Positions 42,407 to 52,228 of a DNA stretch of 64,000 nucleotides are shown piece after piece. The notes beneath the pieces are model-generated. The model was not told where the DNA came from and ran no database searches. It saw nothing but the letters and a program-made list of their open reading frames with translations. Position numbers and translations under genes: made by a program. The stretch spans positions 124,001 to 188,000 of the forward strand of contig CBDCVV010000022.1 in assembly GCA_965223235.1 (NCBI GenBank), given 5' to 3'. The stretch's first letter is position 1. The number at the start of each line of letters is the position of its first letter. The DNA is from UBA2589 sp965223235. Lineage in GTDB: Bacteria > Gemmatimonadota > Gemmatimonadetes > Longimicrobiales > Gaopeijiaceae.

Positions 42407-44068
42407 ATGCCTCAGCGCACCTTCGTCACCCTAGAGGGCTTCCCGCTTCTTACCGCCATCGTCTTGGCCGGCCTTCACTGGCTCGCGCCTGGGCTCGTCG
42501 CGGGCCAGCAGCAAGCCGTTGACGATGTCTTCGCCGAGTGGGATGCCCCCACGTCGGCGGGGTGTGCGGTTGGCGTCACCCAGTTCGGAGAGACCCTCCT
42601 CGAACGAGCGTACGGGATGGCCGACTTGGAGCACGGGATCGCGAATTCGCCCGAAACGATTTTCGAGAGCGGCTCCGTGTCGAAGCAGTTCACCGCCGCG
42701 GCGGTCGTCCTGCTCGCCTTGGACGGAAAGCTGTCGCTCGACGACGACGTGAGAGCGTACGTACCGGAACTCCCCGACTACGGGCACACGATCACGCTCC
42801 ATCACCTCATGACGCACACCAGCGGGCTTCGTGATTGGGGAAGCGTGGCGGCAATCTCGGGGTGGGGTCGCGAGAACCGGAGCCACGACCACGAAGACGT
42901 ACTCGACATTCTGAGCCGCCAGTCGGCGCTCAACTTCGAACCGGGCCACGAGTATTCGTACTCGAACAGCGGGTACAACCTCCTCGCGGTGGTCGTGAGT
43001 CGCGTGAGCCAAACGCCTTTCGCCGAATTCTCGCGGGCGCGGATCTTCGAACCCTTGGGCATGGTCGACACCCAGTGGCGCGACGATTACCGCCGAATCG
43101 TGCCGGGTCGGAGCACGGCGTACAATCGGACCAGCGACGGATGGGAAATCAACAGACCCATCGAGTACGTGCACGGAAACGGCGGCCTGCTCACCACGGT
43201 CCGCGACTTGGGTGTGTGGAATGCGGCGCTCATGGACGGTCGCCTGGGAGGGGAGGACTTCCTCCGACTCATGCATATGCCTGGCGTACTCGATGACGGG
43301 ACCGAGATCGGTTACGCTGGCGGCCTGATGATCGGTGACCTCGGTGGGGTCTCTTCGGTCACGCATACCGGAGCAACCGCAGGCTACCGAGCCTTTCTCG
43401 GTCGATACCCCGAGCAGGGCTTGTCCGTAGCCATGTTGTGTAACGCCTCGAACGTGGCTACCGGAGGCAGCGGGGCGGCGGTCGCCCGCGCCTTCCTGGG
43501 AAGGGCGGTCCAGGAGCCGTCGGAGGTAGACTTGGCCGAAGCGTCTTCAAGCTTCGACCTCGGCCCGTATGAGGGACTGTACCGCGAGCCGGTGACCGGC
43601 AATGCCGTCACCCTCCAGATCGCCGGAGGGGTTCTGCGTGGCTTCGGGCCCGGCCTCCTACCGGAGTCGGCCACCGAGTTCCGTATCGGAACTTCCGAGC
43701 GTCTCGTTCACTTCGACCGGGCCGGGAGCGCGGTGCGCGGCTTCCTAATCGAAGACGGCGAATCCTTCGACCGGAGGTACGAACGCGTCTCGCCATGGAC
43801 CCCGAGCGATGCCGAGCTGGCCCCGATCGAGGGGACGTATCACAGCGCTGACGCAGAAACCACCTTCGTGGTGACCGTCCGAAACGGGGGCATCGACGTC
43901 TGGCAACGCCCTGACGACACTCGCACGTTCACCCCTGTCTACGAGGACGCCTTCCGGTCGAGGGGCAGCATGCTCCGAGTCCTCAGGAGCGGAACAGGGG
44001 AACCCACGGCCTTGTCCTTGAGTATCGGCCGCGTGTACGACATGCGCTTCGAAAGGACTCCGAAATAG
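42407..44068 (+). CDS. Secreted serine hydrolase (beta-lactamase/DD-peptidase class C family)
   Basis: A 553-aa protein with a signal peptide (LLTAIVLAGLHWLAPGLVAGQ). The SxxK motif is S90-K93 in ESGSVSKQF, the YxN motif is in YSYSNSGYN, and the third triad is HTG in VTHTGATAGY. Such proteins act as esterases, D-aminopeptidases or penicillin-binding hydrolases. The C-terminal ~190 residues form an extra beta-rich domain (GPYEGLYREPVTGNAVTLQIAGG, IEGTYHSADAETTFVVTV) found in PBP4-like esterases. The frame runs further upstream to 42167, but GGAGG and the signal peptide support ATG 42407. Confidence 0.88.
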   Translation: MPQRTFVTLEGFPLLTAIVLAGLHWLAPGLVAGQQQAVDDVFAEWDAPTSAGCAVGVTQFGETLLERAYGMADLEHGIANSPETIFESGSVSKQFTAAAVVLLALDGKLSLDDDVRAYVPELPDYGHTITLHHLMTHTSGLRDWGSVAAISGWGRENRSHDHEDVLDILSRQSALNFEPGHEYSYSNSGYNLLAVVVSRVSQTPFAEFSRARIFEPLGMVDTQWRDDYRRIVPGRSTAYNRTSDGWEINRPIEYVHGNGGLLTTVRDLGVWNAALMDGRLGGEDFLRLMHMPGVLDDGTEIGYAGGLMIGDLGGVSSVTHTGATAGYRAFLGRYPEQGLSVAMLCNASNVATGGSGAAVARAFLGRAVQEPSEVDLAEASSSFDLGPYEGLYREPVTGNAVTLQIAGGVLRGFGPGLLPESATEFRIGTSERLVHFDRAGSAVRGFLIEDGESFDRRYERVSPWTPSDAELAPIEGTYHSADAETTFVVTVRNGGIDVWQRPDDTRTFTPVYEDAFRSRGSMLRVLRSGTGEPTALSLSIGRVYDMRFERTPK

Positions 44069-44217
44069 AGCTGGCCGCCCTGGGATTTGCGAAGAGATCA
44101 GGTGCTCAGCTCGTATACGGATCGAAGGCATGACCTTGGAAGGACATTTGGTGTATTGCTTGGCGACGGGTCGTTGGTTCAGTTAAGGCCCGGATCCGTA
44201 ACGAAATCGGAACCATC

Positions 44218-45195
44218 GTGACGATATTATCGACTCGAATCAGCCCTGCGGAACGACTGCGCGGCATTGTACCCGACGCCGAGATTGCGGCGATCGGGCC
44301 GCTGATCGAGGAAATCGAGGAGCTCAAGGTGCGGCGGAAGGCTGCCATCTTGGCCCACAACTACATGACGCCCGACATCTTCCACGGGGTCTCGGACCTG
44401 AAGGGAGATTCGCTCGCTCTCGCGCACATGGCCGCGGAAACGGAAGCGGAAGTGATCGTGATGGCTGGCGTCCACTTCATGGCTGAAACGGCGAAGATCG
44501 TCAACGAAGAGAAGACGGTCTTGATCCCCGATCTGCGGGCGGGTTGCTCGCTCGCCGACGCGATCACGGGAGCCGACGTCCGACTCCTCCGGGAGCGATA
44601 CCCGGGTGTACCGGTCGTCACGTATGTGAACACCTCAGCCGAGGTGAAAGCAGAGTCGGACATCTGCTGCACATCCGGCAACGCGGTACAAGTCGTGGAA
44701 TCGCTCGGCGCCGACCGAGTCATCTTTCTACCCGACCAGTACTTGGGACGGTGGGTCGCAACCCAGACGGAGGTGGACATCATCCTCTGGGAAGGCGCAT
44801 GTGAGGTGCACGAGCGCTTCACCGCCGAAGAACTGCGAGGGTACCGAGCGCTCAATCCCGGAATCCAGATCATCGCGCACCCCGAGTGCCCGCCGGATGT
44901 TCTCGACGAAGCCGACTTCGTGGGATCGACGGCAGGCATGATCAACTGGGTGAAGTCGGAGCGCCCTCGGCAGGTGGTCATGGTTACGGAGTGCTCCATG
45001 AGCGACAACGTCGCCACCGAGTCACCGGAGACCGAATTCCTTCGCCCGTGCAACCTCTGCCCCCACATGAAGCGGATCACGCTGGAGGCCATTCGTGACG
45101 CACTCCGTGACATGAAACACGAGGTGGTGGTCGAGCCGGAGATTGCGAAACGAGCTCGTGTAGCGGTCGAGCGGATGCTCGCAGTGCCCGTCTGA
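44218..45195 (+). CDS. nadA: Quinolinate synthase A
   Basis: A 325-aa [4Fe-4S] enzyme that condenses iminoaspartate with dihydroxyacetone phosphate to quinolinate, the second step of de novo NAD synthesis. Family motifs are AILAHNYM, HFMAETAKI, YVNTSAEVKAESD, WEGACEVHERF and RPCNLCPHMK. The three cluster ligands are expected among C110, C195 and C278/C281. The start is GTG 44218. nadC follows 46 bp downstream; nadB is not in the window. Confidence 0.95.
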   Translation: MTILSTRISPAERLRGIVPDAEIAAIGPLIEEIEELKVRRKAAILAHNYMTPDIFHGVSDLKGDSLALAHMAAETEAEVIVMAGVHFMAETAKIVNEEKTVLIPDLRAGCSLADAITGADVRLLRERYPGVPVVTYVNTSAEVKAESDICCTSGNAVQVVESLGADRVIFLPDQYLGRWVATQTEVDIILWEGACEVHERFTAEELRGYRALNPGIQIIAHPECPPDVLDEADFVGSTAGMINWVKSERPRQVVMVTECSMSDNVATESPETEFLRPCNLCPHMKRITLEAIRDALRDMKHEVVVEPEIAKRARVAVERMLAVPV

Positions 45196-45241
45196 GCGAC
45201 CCCGTCACGACGTCGAGCGGGTCACCTAGGATGCGATCGCC

Positions 45242-46075
45242 TTGGATGTAGACGGATTCATCTCGGCTGCGTTGGCCGAAGACCTCGGAGATCGGGGAGA
45301 CGTCACTTCGGATGCGACCATCGATGCGAGTGCGAGGGCTCGCGCCGACATCGTGGCGCGCGAAGCCGGGTGCGTCGCAGGCCTCGGGATCGCGCTCCGG
45401 GTCTTCGAGTTGGTGGATGACGAAGTCGCCGTCGCGGCATCGGCGTCCGACGGCGATGTCGTGACCCCGGGGACGACCCTTGGAAGCGTCGAGGGCCCTG
45501 CCCGCTCGATTCTAGCCGGCGAAAGGCTGGCTCTGAACCTCCTGGGACAGCTGAGCGGCGTCGCTTCGGCGACGAAGAGAATGGTTGATGCCGTGGAGGG
45601 TCTCGATGTCGCGATCATCGACACGAGAAAGACCGTCCCGCTCATGCGGGCCTTCCAAAAGCTCGCGGTCGTTGCCGGGGGTGGCGCCAATCACCGCATG
45701 GGTCTGTACGATCAAGTCCTGATCAAGGACAACCACATCGAAGCCACGGGGTCGGCAGAAGCTGCCGTCCTCCGGGCACGGGCCGCAGTCGGAACCAATC
45801 TCGTGGTTGAGGTGGAACTCGACACACTCGACGAGTTGGAATCGGTCATCGAAGCAGGCGCCGACATCATCCTTCTGGACAACATGTCGCCAAAGGCGAT
45901 GCGTGAAGCCGTCGAGCGAGTAGGCGGAAGGGCAATCCTCGAGGCGTCCGGGGGAGTTACCCTCGAAAGTGTGCGGGCAGTAGCCGAGAGCGGCGTGGAC
46001 CGCATCTCGGTCGGTGCGCTCACTCACTCGGCGCCCTCCTTGGACGTCGGCCTCGACTTTCTCCGCTCTCAGTAG
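45242..46075 (+). CDS. nadC: Nicotinate-nucleotide pyrophosphorylase (carboxylating)
   Basis: A 277-aa enzyme converting quinolinate and PRPP to nicotinate mononucleotide, directly after the NadA step. Motifs: AEDLGDRGDVTSD at the N-terminus, LNLLGQLSGVASAT, IDTRKTVPLMR with the quinolinate-binding Arg/Lys, GGGANHRMGLYDQVLIKDNHI, LLDNMSP and LEASGGV. TTG 45242 is the only usable start in frame, since a TAG lies 13 bp upstream. Together with nadA it forms a partial NAD operon. Confidence 0.95.
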   Translation: MDVDGFISAALAEDLGDRGDVTSDATIDASARARADIVAREAGCVAGLGIALRVFELVDDEVAVAASASDGDVVTPGTTLGSVEGPARSILAGERLALNLLGQLSGVASATKRMVDAVEGLDVAIIDTRKTVPLMRAFQKLAVVAGGGANHRMGLYDQVLIKDNHIEATGSAEAAVLRARAAVGTNLVVEVELDTLDELESVIEAGADIILLDNMSPKAMREAVERVGGRAILEASGGVTLESVRAVAESGVDRISVGALTHSAPSLDVGLDFLRSQ

Positions 46076-46136
46076 CTCGGCTCCGAACGGGCCCGTACGT
46101 TCTCAGGCCCCTCCGCCCCACACGACCAAACGACCT

Positions 46137-49100
46137 ATGCGGCTTCGCCATACCGCCCTGCTCGTTGCCCTCCTCGCCGTGACTGTGGTCGGCCGTACCG
46201 ATGCGCAGGCCCCGCCGACCGAAGTCGACCTCACCGGCATCTTCGACCTCGGGGCGCTGGTGGGAGATCGCAATGGGGACTCCATACCCGATTGGGTCCG
46301 CGCCTCCCTGGTACTCGGACCGACTGCCTCTGTCGCTGAAGTCGCCGCGGCGTCCGAAGTGGCGGCGCGCCTCGGCTTCGAGACGATGGCGATGGATCTC
46401 CCGGTGGCACGGGGCCTGGCTGGAGAGATCCCGATCGTCTTCGGGCGGGGGGGTTTGAGCGTCGCTGGAGTACCACCGACCCCGGTCGACCCGACGTCCC
46501 TCGACGCCGGAGAAGGGGTGGTCGCAGTCGAAACCACCGAGAACCGGACATGGATCTTCGTGGTAGGTGGAGACGACCGGGGGCTCCTGGCCGCAGCGGG
46601 TCTCCTGGCAGGCGCACTACCGCATACGCGCACGCTCTCTTCGCCCAGCATCGATCGCGTCCGTGACGACGTCGTCTCCGCCCTGACACAGGCCGAGGTC
46701 GCCGACGCCATCGTGCGGGTTGCCCAGGCACGGACCCGAGTAGAGATGGAAGGAGTGTCGCGACTCGTGGTCGAAATCCAAGGCGCGCCCCCACAGGACG
46801 TCGCCGACGCACTCGAAACGCTCGAGGCCGATGGTTCCACAATGGGCGAAGCCGATGAGGCCTCGACCGAGGATGCCGAAGACGTGGGCGACGCGCTCGC
46901 CTACCCCGGACTCGGGTCGGTCGAAGTGCGCATCACGGGGGGAGAAACGCTGCGCTTCGCCGGCCGCGCGCCCCCTGCCCCACCAGGCCCCGTCCCTGGC
47001 CGGCCCGGAGCCGGTGGCAAAGACGACCTCGATCTCTCGAACGTATACACCACGGACGGGCTCTTGGGTGGCGGGCCGATCCCAAGCCGGGTCGACGGCA
47101 TGCTCGTTCCGGGCGAAGGTGGAACAGGTCCTCTCCCCGACCTCGCAGCCCGTCTCGGGCTGGAGTCGACGGGGCTCACGGTTCCGATGGTCCAAACACA
47201 CGGGTCGATCACAGCTCCGTCGAGTCGACCCACGATGGTGCTGGTCGGGACCGAGAACACACACACCGCGACCCTGGCCGACTCGGGTCTGATCGAGACC
47301 GATGGGCTGGCTCCGGGTGAAGGGCTATTGGAGGTCGTACCGGACGCCTTTGGCTCTAAACCGGCTCTCGTCGTAACCGGAGGCGACCCGGACGGTGCGA
47401 ATCGTGCCTTAGAGTACCTAGCGGAGACTTCCCCCCACCTCGAAGCCCGCGGGAAAGATCGGCCCACACTGAACGACGTCGAACGCGGATTCTGGGACGC
47501 TCTCTCGGGGCACTCTCCGGTTGGCCAAGCCGCGATCGCTCGATACAAGCTCGAACGAATCGCCCAGGCACTCGGTTCCGAGCCCCTGGTTTCCGCCAAC
47601 CTCTTGGTCTCGGTCGAGAAGGCAGACCCCGGCCTCGCGTCTTGGATTGGCGGGGAGGCCGAAACACTTCTCGGAGTCCCGGTAGAGGTCACGGTCGACA
47701 ACCGCGATGTCCTAGCAGCCGCCCCGATCTTCGAAGAAGCGCTCTCGCTCCCGAGTGAGGTCGACCGGTTCTGGGAGATTCTCCGCGAACAAGTGCTCCC
47801 TGGGGCGCAGGGCTCGGTACGGGTCCACGCGCGACTCTCCGAACCCCCGGAGGTGCGCGCTCGGCTCGAGGAAGAAGTGCGCGCTGCACTAGTGGCCGCC
47901 GGCGCAGACCCGGCATCGACGGAGGTCGTGATCCTCTCGGCGTTCAAGCAGGGGTATTCGTGGCTCCACGACAGCGTCCTCCCCCAGCTCCGCGGAGAGG
48001 CGATTGGAGAGATCGTCGTGCACTTCCGGCGAAACGATCCACCGGCGGAATGGCCACAACAGGCGATCCACACGCCTGTCCGGTGGCTTCACGAGATCTT
48101 TCCCATCGACGAGGTCTACGCCCGGGAGCTCGGCATCGACCTCGACCGGATCCGATTCGAGCAGGTGACGTCAGGACCCACGTACTCGGTCCTCGCCACG
48201 AGCACTTCGGGAGAGGTTCTCGTCGACGACCAATTCGATCCGAAATTCGTCCTCCGGCCGTACTTCGACCGGTTCCAAGATTATGAGCACGTGCGGGTCA
48301 CTACGGGGTGGATCGAGGCGGCAGTCGGGGACCGCGTAGTCGCGGACGAGCGAATCGTGACGGACCCAGAAGCGTTCTGGGACTACTATCAGGCCACGGT
48401 GCTCCCGGCTCTGTACGACCATGTCATGCGCGTCCACGACGGGCTGCCTCGCGGCGGCAGCGCCGACGCCCCGTTCTTCGGTGAGCTGATCGTCGAGCTC
48501 GAGATGAGTGAGCCGGACTACCGTCTCGGTGTCGACAACGAGATCCACGCGCCGATGGACGCACTCCACGAAGAGATCTACTTCGGCACGATCGAGTTCT
48601 TCGACGTCCTTGGGCGAAACTCTCGAGGCCAAGGCCTCCAATTTCCCGGACGGATCGTCCCCGTGATGAAGCCGAAGTCGGACGGCCAGGCGGCTCAGGG
48701 TTCGGTGCGCATCACCGGATTCGCGACCTCGCGACCCGCCCTTGTGCTTCAGTACGAGACCGCAGAGGGGACGACCGGCGAATCGAGACTCGACATACCC
48801 AAGACGTCTCTCGCGCGCCCCTCGGTACGACGGGCCCGCGTCCACGCGGGGCGACCAGGGCTCGCGAGCATCGCCATGCGTGTGCGCGTCGACACCGACG
48901 CGGACATGCGCGACAGCCTCGTCGCCACGACGAGGGAGCTTTCCGTCGACGAACGGATGGTTTCTGCCGAACAGGTCACCGCGACCGTGAAGCATATCGA
49001 GGCCCTCCGTGCCGCCGGCCTCTACGCCTCCGCCCTCGCCTGGGACGATCTGGGCGAGATCGAGGTGTGGGCTGAATGGTCCCACGAGCAAGACCCCGAT

Positions 49101-50378
49101 TCGAGGAGGACCGCGACGCTGGCCGACAACGGGACGGCTCCTCCGCTCCCGGATTGGCGAGCCCTGCTCCCCGACGGATGGGAATACGAAGGCGACCGGA
49201 TCGTCCAGTGGGACACCCCGATCCCCCCGTCCGAGGGTCACGAGATGTTGGCCAAGATGACCGCGGCCTTCCCCGAAGCGACGATGTATCGAGTGGGAAG
49301 GAGTTATCTCGGCAAAGACATCTGGGCGATGGACCTGATGCCCCCGATCACCACCAGCCATTGGTCTCACGCGAAAGCAACCACCTACCGCCCGACGGTC
49401 ATCTACTCCGCGCGGCAACACGCGAACGAGGTATCCTCAACGAGCCATGTACTCCGGCATGCCGAGCTTCTCTTAACGGATCCCGAGCAACGCCCGAAGC
49501 TCGACCGGGTCAACATCGTCGTGCACCCGTTCACCAATCCAGATGGGGCCCAAACGGCGTACGACCTGTACCGACTGACCCCCGACTACATCCTACACGC
49601 AGGATATCTAGGACCGCTGGGACAAGACGCGACGTCTGGGGGAGGAGCAGATCACCCGATCTACCCGGAATCGACCGTCCGCGGGCGACTCTGGGATATG
49701 TGGCTCCCCGATATCTTCCTGAACCCACACGGATACCCGTCACACCAGGTGGTCCAGCTCTTCTCGGAGTACACCGGTCTCGTACGACGAGGACGGGTGA
49801 CCGAGCGCAACTGGGGCTTCAACAAAGGGTGGTTCATGCCGGGTTTCGGGTACGTCGACTCGCCTGACTTCCCGCGGCACAAAGACGCCGCATTCACCAT
49901 CCGGGATTACATCACTCGGGGAATCAACTCCAATCGGGACGTGTTCGATCTAAACCAGCGGGCGTACGCGAGGTACCGCCGATACGGCGCGGACTTCGAT
50001 CCCGACGTGTTCAACCTTCCAATGACCGACAGCGTACTCATCGAAATGCCGTTAAAAGGGTCGACAGGCCAAGGCGGCGGATACAATCCCCGCATCACGA
50101 TCTGGAGCGGTACCACCGAAGCCCCAGATGAGACGGCGTACGGACCGTGGATGGAGCTCGTGGGCAAAGCCGGCCTGTCGTGGGACCAGGCGATCACCGA
50201 CTACCTCTTCGAGGGTCAGCACGAAGTGAAGCGGTCTGGGTCGACCTTCTTCGGCGGGGTCACACTGCAGATGCAGCGGCCCCGTCCCCCTGAGGAGCCC
50301 GATGAAAGTGAGGGCGAGGAACCGAATGAGGGCGCGGCTCCGGGCGAGCCCGGGTCAGGCGCCGGGGCCTCTCGATGA
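46137..50378 (+). CDS. Giant secreted M14-family zinc carboxypeptidase
   Basis: A 1413-aa secreted protein with a signal peptide (ALLVALLAVTVVGRTDAQ). Near its N-terminus is a calcium-loop-like DRNGDSIPDWV. The large middle part (about 60-1000) has several alpha/beta modules of unknown type. The M14 domain lies near 1050-1330: H1095 and E1098 in SARQHANEVSS form the first zinc pair and H1198 in LNPHGYPSHQ is the third ligand. The last ~40 residues are acidic and Gly/Glu rich. M14 enzymes remove C-terminal residues or cut peptidoglycan peptides. The N-terminal extension is much longer than a usual M14 propeptide. The ATGA overlap links it to the following lipoprotein gene. Confidence 0.85.
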   Translation: MRLRHTALLVALLAVTVVGRTDAQAPPTEVDLTGIFDLGALVGDRNGDSIPDWVRASLVLGPTASVAEVAAASEVAARLGFETMAMDLPVARGLAGEIPIVFGRGGLSVAGVPPTPVDPTSLDAGEGVVAVETTENRTWIFVVGGDDRGLLAAAGLLAGALPHTRTLSSPSIDRVRDDVVSALTQAEVADAIVRVAQARTRVEMEGVSRLVVEIQGAPPQDVADALETLEADGSTMGEADEASTEDAEDVGDALAYPGLGSVEVRITGGETLRFAGRAPPAPPGPVPGRPGAGGKDDLDLSNVYTTDGLLGGGPIPSRVDGMLVPGEGGTGPLPDLAARLGLESTGLTVPMVQTHGSITAPSSRPTMVLVGTENTHTATLADSGLIETDGLAPGEGLLEVVPDAFGSKPALVVTGGDPDGANRALEYLAETSPHLEARGKDRPTLNDVERGFWDALSGHSPVGQAAIARYKLERIAQALGSEPLVSANLLVSVEKADPGLASWIGGEAETLLGVPVEVTVDNRDVLAAAPIFEEALSLPSEVDRFWEILREQVLPGAQGSVRVHARLSEPPEVRARLEEEVRAALVAAGADPASTEVVILSAFKQGYSWLHDSVLPQLRGEAIGEIVVHFRRNDPPAEWPQQAIHTPVRWLHEIFPIDEVYARELGIDLDRIRFEQVTSGPTYSVLATSTSGEVLVDDQFDPKFVLRPYFDRFQDYEHVRVTTGWIEAAVGDRVVADERIVTDPEAFWDYYQATVLPALYDHVMRVHDGLPRGGSADAPFFGELIVELEMSEPDYRLGVDNEIHAPMDALHEEIYFGTIEFFDVLGRNSRGQGLQFPGRIVPVMKPKSDGQAAQGSVRITGFATSRPALVLQYETAEGTTGESRLDIPKTSLARPSVRRARVHAGRPGLASIAMRVRVDTDADMRDSLVATTRELSVDERMVSAEQVTATVKHIEALRAAGLYASALAWDDLGEIEVWAEWSHEQDPDSRRTATLADNGTAPPLPDWRALLPDGWEYEGDRIVQWDTPIPPSEGHEMLAKMTAAFPEATMYRVGRSYLGKDIWAMDLMPPITTSHWSHAKATTYRPTVIYSARQHANEVSSTSHVLRHAELLLTDPEQRPKLDRVNIVVHPFTNPDGAQTAYDLYRLTPDYILHAGYLGPLGQDATSGGGADHPIYPESTVRGRLWDMWLPDIFLNPHGYPSHQVVQLFSEYTGLVRRGRVTERNWGFNKGWFMPGFGYVDSPDFPRHKDAAFTIRDYITRGINSNRDVFDLNQRAYARYRRYGADFDPDVFNLPMTDSVLIEMPLKGSTGQGGGYNPRITIWSGTTEAPDETAYGPWMELVGKAGLSWDQAITDYLFEGQHEVKRSGSTFFGGVTLQMQRPRPPEEPDESEGEEPNEGAAPGEPGSGAGASR

Positions 50379-50833
50379 GAAGGCTCCAACGACTCCAGAT
50401 GGTCCCGCGCGCCGCGCTCCCCGCCATCGTCATCATCGCTATGGCCGGTTGCGCCGGCGAAGGCGACTCCGCCATCGGGTCCGATCCGGGCGGGGAGGTG
50501 GCCGCGGGGCGGGTCACGATCATCACTCCGATGCACGGGGTGCACATCGACGGAGATCAAATCAGTGTCGCCCTGGCTGCGTCACCTCCAGTCTCTGAAA
50601 CAAGCGACGGTGGAGCCCACTACCACCTCTTCCTAAATGAAGATCCGACGACTTCGGATGTGGTCGACGGCGTTGTGGCTGGGGTGGGGCTCGAAGATGG
50701 CGAGAGTGCCTACGTCTTCACCGCCGTCTCACCCGGAGAGTATCGTCTCATCGCTCTTCTCACGGACGCGAGCCATTCGATACTTCCGACCGTGGCCGCG
50801 GACACGACGGTCTTTCAGGTCAACGCCCGATAG
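50375..50833 (+). CDS. Small lipoprotein (DUF4399-like), unknown function
   Basis: A 152-aa lipoprotein (IIAMAGC lipobox). The C-terminal beta domain holds TIITPMHGVHIDGDQISVALAA, GAHYHLFLNED and SPGEYRLIALLTDASHSI. This layout resembles the DUF4399 domain, whose His residues (MHG, HYH) may bind metal; I infer that from pattern only. Its ATG overlaps the stop of the M14 gene, so the peptidase and lipoprotein are made together. Confidence 0.75.
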   Translation: MRRLQRLQMVPRAALPAIVIIAMAGCAGEGDSAIGSDPGGEVAAGRVTIITPMHGVHIDGDQISVALAASPPVSETSDGGAHYHLFLNEDPTTSDVVDGVVAGVGLEDGESAYVFTAVSPGEYRLIALLTDASHSILPTVAADTTVFQVNAR

Positions 50834-50880
50834 CCGATCACGCTGGTCGCATACGTGACCGGCGAGGGAAAGAGCAGGAG

Positions 50881-51102
50881 TCAGAGCCTTCCGAAGGCTC
50901 CGGACTTCTCGACGACCACCTTGAAGCCGTCGACGCTCTTCGGGGTCGACTTCGCTCCCCGCTCATCGCTCACGTAGACCACCAAACACGGTGCGCCACT
51001 CCGCTGGCCGATCGCAGTTCCGCTGACCCCGCTCTTTCCGAGCACGCGTCGATTCAGCCGCTTCTGAGCGGCCATGATGTCGTTAGCCACCGAATCAGCC
51101 AC
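50881..51102 (-). CDS. Stand-alone copy of the neighbouring protease's N-terminal domain
   Basis: A 73-aa protein starting at GTG 51102 (ATG 51075 possible). From GVSGTAIGQRSGAPCLVVYVS to FKVVVEKSGAF it aligns without gaps to the N-terminal domain of the protease upstream (GVVGTAISTDGAGQAVLKVYLS to VQVVPEVTGRF). It has no signal peptide. The start overlaps the protease stop by 8 bp (GTGGCTGA), so the two are coupled. It could be an inhibitor, chaperone or decoy propeptide, or a leftover duplicate; only the homology and coupling are seen. Confidence 0.7.
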   Translation of the reverse strand: MADSVANDIMAAQKRLNRRVLGKSGVSGTAIGQRSGAPCLVVYVSDERGAKSTPKSVDGFKVVVEKSGAFGRL

Positions 51103-52114
51103 CGTCGACCGTCACGCCGAACCGGTCGAGTACCATCCCGATCGGATTCGCGAGCGTCGTCGTCGCGGTGCCGGCAAAGAGGAGCCCCAGGGGGCGACGG
51201 TCGTTCATGAGTGCTCCCTTCGTCACGATGAGCGACCCTGAATCACCGCCGGCGCTGAACCCGCGCCCCGTGACTACGATCTGACCTTCGAAGCGCGCCT
51301 TGCCGTTCGTGTACCCGACGTCGATCGTCGCGTTGAGGCCGGTCACCTCACCGACCGTGTGACCCGTCGTCCGACCGTACTTCTGCACCGACATCCCGAG
51401 CGCGGCATCGGCGACCGTCGTCCGGGGCGCGCCATATCCGCCTTCCGGGGTCGCGGTCCCGACATCGTCGGCCGAGACCCGAGCGATCGCCGCGTCCATC
51501 TTGTTGTGCGGACAGAGGAGCGCCCGACAGAACTGAATCGGCTCGTAGTCGTGCAAGGTGCCAATGACGTCATCGGGATCGCGCCCTCCGTCGACGACCC
51601 CCGGCTGGAGCAGGTGGTCGCCCTGCTGGGCATCGTTGTTGGCCGCGAAGATGTGGTTGTTGCTCAGAGCGAAGGTCTCACCCGACCCGACGACGCGGGC
51701 GCCGATCGTCCCGGCAGTCACCTTCTGGTGACCCGTGCTCACGCCGATAGGAACAGGACGCGCGAAGCCGGCGGTCGGGTCCACCGATTCTTCGTCGGCG
51801 ACCGGCAGTGCGACGAAGCGTCCCGTGACTTCAGGAACGACCTGAACACCCTGGACGAAGGTCGGGAACGTCGCGATCCCAGGAGCCGACAGATACACCT
51901 TGAGGACGGCCTGCCCCGCACCATCGGTAGAGATGGCCGTTCCCACGACTCCGTCGCGGTTGAGCCACGAATCTGTCACTCGCGCCTGTAGGGCGAGAGC
52001 CGCGTCGAAGGACGACGAAGAGTACTCCCAAGGTCCCGGCGCAGAGGCGAACAAGACGAGATCGAACGCAAGCGCCAACCCGAGCGCGATTCGCGAACGC
52101 CAAAGCTTCCTCAT
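51095..52114 (-). CDS. Chymotrypsin-fold serine protease with N-terminal domain
   Basis: A 339-aa protein with a signal-like N-terminus (IALGLALAFDLVLFASA). An N-terminal alpha/beta domain covers ~45-105. A trypsin-like domain follows with H154 (LSNNHIFAAN), D207 (KMDAAIARV) and S292 (FSAGGDSGSLIV). The acidic insert QQGDHLLQPGVVDGG is typical of an uncharacterised bacterial chymotrypsin-like group. An AGGAGGTGAG ribosome site precedes ATG 52114. The 73-aa paralogue of its N-terminal domain follows with an 8-bp overlap. Confidence 0.85.
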   Translation of the reverse strand: MRKLWRSRIALGLALAFDLVLFASAPGPWEYSSSSFDAALALQARVTDSWLNRDGVVGTAISTDGAGQAVLKVYLSAPGIATFPTFVQGVQVVPEVTGRFVALPVADEESVDPTAGFARPVPIGVSTGHQKVTAGTIGARVVGSGETFALSNNHIFAANNDAQQGDHLLQPGVVDGGRDPDDVIGTLHDYEPIQFCRALLCPHNKMDAAIARVSADDVGTATPEGGYGAPRTTVADAALGMSVQKYGRTTGHTVGEVTGLNATIDVGYTNGKARFEGQIVVTGRGFSAGGDSGSLIVTKGALMNDRRPLGLLFAGTATTTLANPIGMVLDRFGVTVDGG

Positions 52115-52228
52115 CTCACCTCCTCATCATCCGGACTCTTCTAGTGTAGTACGACACCGAACCCCCGTAGGGTTCCGAGAGGGGGCCCTTCGTTCGAGCT
52201 TACGCCAAACCGTCAGCCGGAGTCCAGG

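Noticed and set aside
48171..49421. 416-codon minus-strand frame inside the M14 gene
   Set aside because: Arg/Val/Asp-rich shadow of the M14 coding strand, without a signal, motif or ribosome site.
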